From UBA9214 sp964443845 (GTDB taxonomy: Bacteria; Pseudomonadota; Gammaproteobacteria; UBA9214), in the NCBI GenBank assembly GCA_964443845.1, contig CAYUFA010000022.1, forward strand, positions 1 to 36,061: 36,061 nt of DNA, in the 5' to 3' direction. Position 1 is the first letter of the stretch; each line of letters starts with the position of its first letter. Positions 30,231-36,061 of the stretch are shown piece after piece. The position numbers and the translations under genes are program-made. The notes below the pieces were generated by a model, which worked only from the letters and a program-made list of their open reading frames with translations, ran no database searches and was not told the DNA's origin.

Positions 30231-32540
30231 ATGCGTCGCACGCTCAACCTCAACCTGCTGACCGGCCTGGTACTCGCCATCATCCTGCTGGGTGCGATCA
30301 GTGTCATCACCGTGGTGATCAACGCCAATACCTACCGGGAACTGGCCTTCAATTTCCAGCGCCAGTACATGACCCAGCTGATCGCTTCGGAAAGCGGCGA
30401 CCTCCTGCAGGAGGATGCCGAGCAGATGCGCCACATGGGGCTGAGCATCCAGAAGGACGAGCGCTTCCGTGCGGCCTTCCACTCCGGTAACACGGAAACG
30501 CTGGAGACCGCACTGCAAGCGCAGTTTCACCGGGCGCCGGTCACCTCGAACCGGGTGGACGCGGTCGGTATCTATGCCTACGACGACAAGTTTACGCTGC
30601 GCGGGATGGCCTACCGCGAAGACAGCGGGCCGGGCAAGCCTGCCGTGATCTGCCCGGACCTGATCAGCGCGGCGCGTATCCGCGTGGGAGCGCAGCGGCT
30701 GAAGCCGCTGTACGAGCTCTGTCTCCACGACGGGATGCCCTATCATGCCGCCATGGTTCCGATCGGCGGCCTGGTGCCGTCGGGCTACCTGCAGATCGTG
30801 GACAATCCGCTCAACACCCTGAGCCACCTCGATGCGCGTCTGAAGATGCCGGTGCAGGTCCGGGGCAGCGACGGGGAACTGCTGTATTCTTCGCCGGACT
30901 GGAGTTCGGGCGACGGGCAACACAGTGTGCAGTCCGGCTTCGAACTGGCCACGAACGACGCGCGCCCGGCGCTGCACATCCAGGCCAGCCGCAACGCGGA
31001 TGCGCTGGTGCTGCAGATCAGCCGGACCAACCATCGCCTGCTCGTGTTGGTCATCATCGTGCTGCTGAGCACGCTCGCACTGGCGCTGCTGATGGTCAAT
31101 TATTCCGTGTACAAACCGCTGCAAACACTGCGCGATCGCCTGCGGCGTGAATGGAGCCGGGTCACGGAGGGCAGCGGGGCACTGGATGGCAAGGAGATCG
31201 GGGGTCCGGTCACCTTCCACGCGCTCGGCGAACTGTACGACACCCTCCATGACCTGGCGATCCGTGACCCGCTGACCGGAACCTACAACCGGGCCCTGCT
31301 GGAAGATCGCCTCACGCAGGTGATCGCCGCGCACCGGCGCACCCCGGGGCACGCAGCCGTGCTGTTGCTCGACCTGGTACGTTTCAAGTACGTCAACGAC
31401 ATGCTCGGGCATCACACCGGCGACCTGCTGCTCAAGGACGTGGTCAGCCGCATTGCCGACGTGTTGCGGGAATCCGACACGCTCGCCCGGCTCGGCGGCG
31501 ATGAGTTCGTTATCGTGCTCCCGGATACCGATGCCGGGCAGGCCTGTCAGGTGGCGAACAAGATCCTGCACTCGATGAAACAGCAGTTCGAGGTGCGCAA
31601 CCACAAGATCTTCGCCTCGGTGTCCATCGGCATTGCGCTGATGCCGGAGCATGGTCTGGACGTGGACACCCTGCTGCGCAATGCCGACTACGCGATGTAT
31701 TCCGCCAAGGCGCTCCGGCAGGGCTATGCGATCTACGACCCGACCACCACGGAAAACATCGACATGGCCCGCATGACGCTGGACAGCGTGCTGAACCAGG
31801 ATATCGAGCGCAACATCCTGTTTCTGGAGTACCAGCCGGTGCTGGAATTCGGCACCGGCCGCATCAGCTACCTGGAGGCGCTGCTGCGCTGGCGCAAGCC
31901 GGATGGCAAGATCGTATTACCGGATGCGTTTATTCGTGCCGCCGAGCAAAGCGGCCTGATCCGGCAGCTATCCGAGTGGGTGATCCGAACCGCCTGCAGC
32001 GAGCTGGTCATGCTGCAGCAGGAGTATCCCGAACTGCGCACCGGGATCAACCTGTCCATGCACAACCTGCATGACTTCAACCTGAAGCGCACCATCCAGG
32101 ACGCGCTGGAACACCACAGGCTGCAACCCGAATCACTGCTGCTGGAGATTACCGAGACCGGCGTGATGCAGGATCCGGAACAGGTCATCGAGATGTTGCG
32201 CCAGCTCTCGGCGCTGGGACTGCGCCTGTCGATCGATGATTTCGGGACCGGGCATTCCTCGCTGCTCTACCTGCGACGCCTGCCGGTCCATACCCTGAAG
32301 GTCGACAAGTCGTTCGTGCTGGACATGGACTCGGACGAGGAAAGTGCCTCGATCGTGAACGCGACGATCGACCTGGCCCACAATCTCGGCCTGACGGTGA
32401 CGGCGGAAGGCGTGGAAACGCAAGCCGTGTACGAGCGTCTGCGCGACATGGGGTGTGACTACTATCAGGGCTACTACTCGGGCCGCCCGATGCGCAAGGA
32501 CGAGCTGCTGAACTGGCTGGCCAGCTGGCCGATGAACTGA
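30231..32540 (+). CDS. membrane GGDEF-EAL protein (c-di-GMP cyclase/phosphodiesterase)
   Basis: A 769-residue inner-membrane c-di-GMP enzyme. Transmembrane segments at about 9-31 and 262-285 enclose a periplasmic sensor domain. The GGDEF motif is intact at 422-426, with an inhibitory RxxD site at 413-416; the second Asp of the usual LDLDRFK is Val (LDLVRFK), while the first, metal-binding Asp is kept. The EAL motif is at 549-551, and the other EAL residues are present (NLS, EITETG, DDFGTG at 669-674, KVDKSF, EGVE). Both domains could be active. The start at ATG 30231 gives the first membrane segment a normal N-terminus. Followed by a small lipoprotein gene and a MinD-like gene. Confidence 0.93.
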   Translation: MRRTLNLNLLTGLVLAIILLGAISVITVVINANTYRELAFNFQRQYMTQLIASESGDLLQEDAEQMRHMGLSIQKDERFRAAFHSGNTETLETALQAQFHRAPVTSNRVDAVGIYAYDDKFTLRGMAYREDSGPGKPAVICPDLISAARIRVGAQRLKPLYELCLHDGMPYHAAMVPIGGLVPSGYLQIVDNPLNTLSHLDARLKMPVQVRGSDGELLYSSPDWSSGDGQHSVQSGFELATNDARPALHIQASRNADALVLQISRTNHRLLVLVIIVLLSTLALALLMVNYSVYKPLQTLRDRLRREWSRVTEGSGALDGKEIGGPVTFHALGELYDTLHDLAIRDPLTGTYNRALLEDRLTQVIAAHRRTPGHAAVLLLDLVRFKYVNDMLGHHTGDLLLKDVVSRIADVLRESDTLARLGGDEFVIVLPDTDAGQACQVANKILHSMKQQFEVRNHKIFASVSIGIALMPEHGLDVDTLLRNADYAMYSAKALRQGYAIYDPTTTENIDMARMTLDSVLNQDIERNILFLEYQPVLEFGTGRISYLEALLRWRKPDGKIVLPDAFIRAAEQSGLIRQLSEWVIRTACSELVMLQQEYPELRTGINLSMHNLHDFNLKRTIQDALEHHRLQPESLLLEITETGVMQDPEQVIEMLRQLSALGLRLSIDDFGTGHSSLLYLRRLPVHTLKVDKSFVLDMDSDEESASIVNATIDLAHNLGLTVTAEGVETQAVYERLRDMGCDYYQGYYSGRPMRKDELLNWLASWPMN

Positions 32541-32569
32541 GTCCCGGGACCGGTATGGAGGATTTGCCT

Positions 32570-32776
32570 GTGAAGACGGCTTTGACGATACTGCTTGTCA
32601 TGTTGTTGACGGCCTGTGGTGGCCCGGCGACCCCGGAGTCCCCGGCGTCGCAAAAGCCCCCGCAAACGATGTGGAAGTCCCAACTGGAAATGCTCGACAA
32701 GGCAAAACAGCTTGATCAGATCGTGCAGAAGCAGGCTGCTGAGCAGCGCCGCCGGCTGGATGCCATGACGCGCTAG
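32570..32776 (+). CDS. small lipoprotein
   Basis: A 68-residue protein with a lipoprotein signal peptide; the lipobox LTAC puts the lipidated Cys at 16. The mature part is a short Pro-rich linker and a charged helix (about 40-66, QLEMLDKAKQLDQIVQKQAAEQRRRLD). The start is GTG at 32570 because GGAGGA lies exactly seven bases upstream; the ATG at 32555 overlaps that Shine-Dalgarno. Position 2 after the Cys is Gly, not Asp, so outer-membrane sorting is expected. It follows the GGDEF-EAL gene by 29 bp. Similar tiny lipoproteins with a KAK..(D/E) helix occur widely in gammaproteobacteria; function unknown. Confidence 0.8.
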   Translation: MKTALTILLVMLLTACGGPATPESPASQKPPQTMWKSQLEMLDKAKQLDQIVQKQAAEQRRRLDAMTR

Positions 32777-32844
32777 CACACGGCACAGGGAGCGGGCGGC
32801 CGGCCGGGAGAGCAGTGCCGGCGGGAGCGCTGCGACGGGAAGCA

Positions 32845-33711
32845 ATGGCAACCATTCTGACAATCACTTCCGGCCAGCCGCGGCTGGGCAAGTCCCAGCT
32901 GGCGCTGAACCTGGCGCTGGAACGGGTGCGGTGCGGCTGCTGGACCGGTCTGTTCACCGAGCACTCCGCCGCAACGACGCTCGACCACGTGGTACGGCTG
33001 CCCCCCGTGGTCCTGCACGAGCGCCGCGCCAATGTGCCGCCCATGGACGTGTTACGACGCGGCTACCAGGGGGTGGATATCCTCGGTTGCCGGATTCCGC
33101 TGTCCGCCTGGGCCCGGACCGATCGCAGCCGGCTGCAACGCTGTTTCGGGCTGCTCGATATTCGTGACGGCTACGATGAGCTGCTGATCGATACTTCCGG
33201 GATGTCCGGTCACGAAGCGCTTGCCTGCAGCCTGGCGGCCGGGCTGGTCATCGTGCTGGTGACGCCCGACGTGACCTCGCAGGCGCAGGCCTTTGCCATG
33301 CTGCGGGTTCTGCTGCTGAACGGTTTTCATGGCCGGCTGCGGCTGGTGGTGAATCGCGTGCGCGGCGCCGCCGCTGCCAGCGAGATCCAGCAGGCTTTCC
33401 ATCATCAGGTGCACGACCACCTGGGGGTGAAGATTCCCATGCTGGGGTTTCTGCCCGAGGACCAGTCGGTGCCGCTGGCACACCAGGCCGGGCAGGCGTT
33501 CAGCACGGTGTTTCCGGATGCGGAGGCAACCGGGCGGATCGTGGTGCTGGCAGATGCGCTCGAGGAACTCGAGCAGACCGAGGTGCGGCCGCAGGAGGTG
33601 AGTGACTACTGGAGCCGGGTGCGCGAACTGCTGGTACGGCCGGTGCGCCTGCCCGGTGGCGCGGACCTGGACGCGGTACTGGCCGCGGGCGCCGGTCCGG
33701 CTGCGGGCTGA
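32845..33711 (+). CDS. MinD/ParA-like P-loop protein with atypical Walker A
   Basis: A 288-residue protein of the MinD/FlhG/ParA type: P-loop SGQPRLGKSQLALNLAL (9-25), Walker B LLIDTSG (Asp116), then VIVLVTPDVTSQAQAFAMLRVL and LRLVVNRVRG, which match the MinD-fold order. Unlike true deviant Walker A motifs (KGGVGKT), the signature lysine is Gln11 and GG is Pro-Arg; the usual switch I DxDLGLANLD is replaced by FTEHSAATTLDHVV. ATP binding is likely, but the ATP-driven dimer of MinD may not form normally. The ATG at 32845 has GGGAAG four bases upstream. The gene is 68 bp after the lipoprotein and convergent with the parvulin gene. Confidence 0.8.
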   Translation: MATILTITSGQPRLGKSQLALNLALERVRCGCWTGLFTEHSAATTLDHVVRLPPVVLHERRANVPPMDVLRRGYQGVDILGCRIPLSAWARTDRSRLQRCFGLLDIRDGYDELLIDTSGMSGHEALACSLAAGLVIVLVTPDVTSQAQAFAMLRVLLLNGFHGRLRLVVNRVRGAAAASEIQQAFHHQVHDHLGVKIPMLGFLPEDQSVPLAHQAGQAFSTVFPDAEATGRIVVLADALEELEQTEVRPQEVSDYWSRVRELLVRPVRLPGGADLDAVLAAGAGPAAG

Positions 33712-33738
33712 GCAACCGGACCGGACGGGGCGTGTCGC

Positions 33739-34680
33739 CTATTTGCCTGCCGGCGTGCTTTTCTCGGTGCTGTCCTCGGTGCTGTCCTCGGTGCTTTCCG
33801 AGCTGCTTTCCGGCGGAGTCGTGTTTTCCGGTATGGACTTGATATCGATACTGGCCTTGGCACGCAGTTCTGCGAGGTGTTTCTGCAGTTTCTGGTTGGC
33901 CAGACCGACCTTGATGCGGTCCTTTACCTCATCGAAGGAGGGCGGAGTGCTGTCACGCACGTCTTCGAGCTCGATGACGTGCCAGCCGAACTGGGTATGC
34001 ACCGGGGTCTCCGTGTATTTGCCTTTCTCCAGGGCGGCCGTGGCATCGGCAAATTCCTTGACCATCTGGGTGGGGCTGAACCAGCCGAGTTCCCCGCCGC
34101 TCTTGCCGGAAGGCCCGGTCGACTCCTTCCTGGCCAGTTCGGCGAAGTCCTTGCCGGCGTCGAGCTGGGCAATGACCTTCCTGGCGTCCTCTTCACTCTT
34201 GAGCAGGATGTGACGGGCCTTGTACTCCTTGCCCGGAACGGCAACCTTCTCGTCGTAATAGGCCTTGACGTCTGCATCCGTTACCGGGTGCTTTTCCATG
34301 AAGGCCTTGATGGCGGCACCGGCGAGTGCGCTGCGCGTCAGCTGGTTGATGGATGCGACGACGACCGGCTGGGCATTGAGCCCCTCACGATCGGCTTCCT
34401 GCCGCATCAGTTCCAGTGTGACCAGTTCGTTCAGCATGTCTCCCGGCTTCGTGTCGTTGGCGCCCTTCGCCATACGTTGTCCGGCGTAGACCTCCAGCAC
34501 GTTCCTGGTGATCGGCGTGCCGTTGACCGTGGCGACCACGGGACTGGAATCGGTGGTGGCTACCGTCTGCGCAGCAGCTGCAGGCTCCGTTTTGTCCGTG
34601 CCCAGCGAGGCTTTCATCTGGTCACAGGCCGTGATGGCGAACAGCGCGACAAGTAACAGGGGGAAAAATCGAAGTTTCAT
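33739..34680 (-). CDS. parvulin-type peptidyl-prolyl isomerase lipoprotein
   Basis: A 313-residue periplasmic foldase. The signal peptide ends in lipobox ITAC (Cys19, followed by Asp, which can signal inner-membrane retention). A SurA/PpiC-like N-terminal helical region precedes the rotamase domain (about 150-243: YKARHILLKSEEDA, FAELARKESTGPSGKSGGELGWF, TQFGWHVIELEDV). The C-terminus is a Ser/Thr/Glu/Asp tail with STED repeats. It resembles the EpsD/PrsA-like foldases; substrates are unknown. The ATG at 34680 lies 29 bp after bolA on the same strand, so it may belong to the yciB-yciI-bolA operon. Confidence 0.9.
   Translation of the reverse strand: MKLRFFPLLLVALFAITACDQMKASLGTDKTEPAAAAQTVATTDSSPVVATVNGTPITRNVLEVYAGQRMAKGANDTKPGDMLNELVTLELMRQEADREGLNAQPVVVASINQLTRSALAGAAIKAFMEKHPVTDADVKAYYDEKVAVPGKEYKARHILLKSEEDARKVIAQLDAGKDFAELARKESTGPSGKSGGELGWFSPTQMVKEFADATAALEKGKYTETPVHTQFGWHVIELEDVRDSTPPSFDEVKDRIKVGLANQKLQKHLAELRAKASIDIKSIPENTTPPESSSESTEDSTEDSTEKSTPAGK
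33763..33798. repeat. 12-bp tandem repeat in the parvulin tail
   Basis: Three units of CTCGGTGCTGTC (the third with one change) encode the STED repeats near the C-terminus. The unit is a multiple of three, so copy changes would alter tail length without a frameshift. Confidence 0.85.
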
Positions 34681-34709
34681 CGGTTGGTACCTTGTGTTGG
34701 GTGAATGGA

Positions 34710-34985
34710 TCAGGATTCTTCCGGTGTCCTGGCGTGGATGCTGAGGGCGTGAATTTCGTGCTGCATCATATCACCGACCACCTCGTATACCAGCCGGTGC
34801 CGTTGCATCGGGCTCTTGCCCGCGAAGGCGGCGGCCACGATATGGACGATGAAGTGCCCGCCGCCGCTGGCAGCCCCGGCATGCCCGGCATGCCGGGCGC
34901 TTTCGTCGATGATCTTCAGCGCCGTGGGCTGCAGGCCCTGTTGCAGCCGCACGCGCAGCTGTTCCACGCGTGCTTCACTGGTCAT
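34710..34985 (-). CDS. bolA: BolA-family protein
   Basis: A 91-residue BolA-family protein. BolA proteins partner with monothiol glutaredoxins in iron-sulfur handling and affect cell shape. The family core GHFIVHIVAAAFAGKSPMQRHRLVYEVVGD is present, with the conserved His and Arg-His-Arg, and the end HALSIHARTPEE is typical. The region after DESARHAGHAGAASGGGH is longer than in IbaG, which favours BolA itself. Its ATG overlaps the yciI stop by four bases (ATGA), indicating coupled translation. Confidence 0.92.
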   Translation of the reverse strand: MTSEARVEQLRVRLQQGLQPTALKIIDESARHAGHAGAASGGGHFIVHIVAAAFAGKSPMQRHRLVYEVVGDMMQHEIHALSIHARTPEES

Positions 34986-35284
34986 CGGGGGAATACCTTT
35001 TTGAACGGTTTAACAATGACTTGTGCATAAACGCCGGCTGCGAGGTAGGGATCATCGTCGGCCCAGGCGCGGGCCTGTTCGAGGTCCTCGAATTCGGCGA
35101 CCACGAGGCTGCCGGTGAAACCGGCGGGACCGGGATCTTCGTTATCGAGTGCCGGGTGCGGTCCGGCCAGCACCAGCCGGCCGGCGTCCTGCAGGGCCTG
35201 CACGCGCGCCAGGTGCGCGGGTCGCGCCTCGAGGCGTGCGGCCAGACTGTTTGCCACGTCCTGGCTGAGGATGGCATACAGCAT
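34982..35284 (-). CDS. yciI: YciI-family protein
   Basis: A 100-residue YciI-like protein: MLYAILSQDVANSLAARLEARPAHLARVQ and the end GFTGSLVVAEFEDLEQA..WADDDPYLAAGVYAQVIVKPFKKVF match the family throughout. YciI proteins have a ferredoxin-like fold and a conserved His-Asp pair (His in RPAHL, Asp in LDNEDPG); their reaction is not known. The ATG at 35284 overlaps the last base of the yciB stop, and the gene overlaps bolA by four bases, so the three genes are translated as one unit. The open frame continues upstream, but only as yciB shadow. Confidence 0.95.
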   Translation of the reverse strand: MLYAILSQDVANSLAARLEARPAHLARVQALQDAGRLVLAGPHPALDNEDPGPAGFTGSLVVAEFEDLEQARAWADDDPYLAAGVYAQVIVKPFKKVFPR

Positions 35285-35826
35285 CAGGAACTGTTCTCGT
35301 CGGATTCGATGTAGCGGCTCAGGTAAAACGCCTGGCCGAACACGAAGACCAGCGTCAGTCCCATGATGCCGAACACCTTGAAATTGACCCAGGTCGCTTC
35401 GCTGAAGTGAAACGCGACGTACAGGTTGAGCACGCCCATGAAGAGAAAGAAGATCACCCAGGCCAGATTCAGGCGCGACCAGACCGGCGCCGGGGCCTTG
35501 ATGGCATGACTCATCATGCGCTCCACCAGGGTGGCCTTGCCGAAGAAGGCGCTGCCCAGAAAGGCAATTCCGAAGATCCAGTTCACCACGGTGGGTTTCC
35601 ACTTGATGAACACGGGATCGTGCAGGGCCAGCGTCAGGCCGCCGAACACCACGAGTATCCCCAGCGTGACCAGGTGCATGGTTTCGAAGCGGCGGAATTT
35701 GAACCAGAACAGGCCGGTTTGCAGCACGGCAGCCGCGATGGCGACCGCGGTTGCCACGTAAATGTCATACAGCTTGTACGCTGCCAGAAACAGGATCAGC
35801 GGGAACAGGTCGAACAGGAATTTCAT
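35284..35826 (-). CDS. yciB: inner membrane protein YciB (IspA, septation protein A)
   Basis: A 180-residue polytopic membrane protein with about five or six hydrophobic segments. The family stretch FPLILFLAAYKLYDIYVATAVAIAA, the TLALHDPVFIKWKPTVVNWIFG core and the NLYVAFHFSEATWVNFKVFGIMGLT segment near the end identify YciB. YciB interacts with elongation and division machinery and affects the cell envelope. The ATG at 35826 is the first giving the conserved MKFLFDLFP start; the longer upstream open frame is low-complexity and rejected. It begins the operon yciB-yciI-bolA. Confidence 0.95.
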   Translation of the reverse strand: MKFLFDLFPLILFLAAYKLYDIYVATAVAIAAAVLQTGLFWFKFRRFETMHLVTLGILVVFGGLTLALHDPVFIKWKPTVVNWIFGIAFLGSAFFGKATLVERMMSHAIKAPAPVWSRLNLAWVIFFLFMGVLNLYVAFHFSEATWVNFKVFGIMGLTLVFVFGQAFYLSRYIESDENSS

Positions 35827-36014
35827 GACGAAACTGCGGGTATCCGGGGCTGTGGCCGTGATTCGGGAACGGCAGATCATAGACGTTTTGTCCAGCGGTT
35901 GAAACCGGCCCCGGAAGGAGGAACGCCGTGGCCGGCGGGAGCGGGGCCATGGCCGGGAGTGGGAGGTACCGGAAAAAACGGGCGGCGTGTGTGCCTGGAC
36001 GCGACCGGGAAACA

Positions 36015-36027
36015 GGGGACAGACCCC
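36015..36027. repeat. GGGGACAGACCCC repeat unit
   Basis: A 13-bp unit almost identical to 4855-4867. The bases before and after it also pair: GGGACAG (36016-36022) with CTGTCCC (36032-36038), giving a small hairpin. The rest of 35827-36061 has no visible gene; the yciB promoter was not located. Confidence 0.5.
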
Positions 36028-36061
36028 ACTGCTGTCCCACAAACCCCCTCTCCCTCCGGGA

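Noticed and set aside
1..36061. CRISPR array, prophage, insertion sequence or complete toxin-antitoxin/defence operon
   Set aside because: No regularly spaced repeats, no transposase, integrase, nuclease or toxin-like genes were seen.

Overview
The window is high-GC gammaproteobacterial chromosome. The clearest evidence is gene order: initiator tRNA-rimP-nusA-infB-rbfA-truB-rpsO-pnp, dksA-gluQRS, smc-zipA-ligA and yciB-yciI-bolA are all gammaproteobacterial arrangements, and ZipA and CysZ are largely restricted to that class. A CbbY-type phosphatase and a D-ribulokinase-like FGGY kinase hint at Calvin-cycle metabolism and therefore at a possibly autotrophic lineage. No RuBisCO gene is visible, and the genus cannot be named from sequence alone.

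Layout. 1-8980 (+): 3' part of tRNA-fMet, an attenuator-like leader, then the translation/transcription operon rimP to pnp, ending at a strong intrinsic terminator. 9083-16062 (-): a convergent block with a Bcp/PrxQ peroxiredoxin and a secreted Sel1-repeat protein, then dksA, gluQRS, acs and a YheT-type hydrolase, read from about 16040 down to a terminator inside the end of the hydrolase gene. 16161-18100 (+): CbbY-like phosphatase and a class I/II aminotransferase. 18097-18349: a 253-bp repeat element filling the convergent gap. 18346-20953 (-): queF, FGGY kinase, cysZ. 21100-27439 (+): smc, zipA, ligA. 27440-29540: a less ordered, partly AT-richer accessory stretch with an IsdG-like haem-degrading enzyme and a secreted matrixin protease carrying a dockerin-like tail. 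29542-33711: an uncharacterised membrane protein divergent from a GGDEF-EAL / small lipoprotein / MinD-like ATPase cluster. 33739-35826 (-): yciB-yciI-bolA, tightly overlapping, followed by a parvulin lipoprotein.

The core genes cover translation initiation and ribosome maturation (rimP, infB, rbfA, truB, rpsO), transcription control (nusA, dksA), RNA decay (pnp), chromosome organisation and division (smc, zipA), DNA joining (ligA), tRNA modification (gluQRS, queF) and acetate and sulfate assimilation (acs, cysZ).

Most of what is not ordinary here is intergenic. Three families of short dispersed palindromic elements sit inside or between essential operons: GGGGTCAGTACCC inverted pairs, a TAGAACC-ended 59-bp element, and a GTAGGAGC-ended element that supplies the stop codons of both flanking genes. 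The coding candidates for new biology are the GGDEF-EAL/lipoprotein/atypical MinD-like trio, the DksA with a histone-H1-like tail, and the unassigned C-terminal domain of the Sel1 protein. I do not see a complete, clearly novel defence or mobile system in this window.
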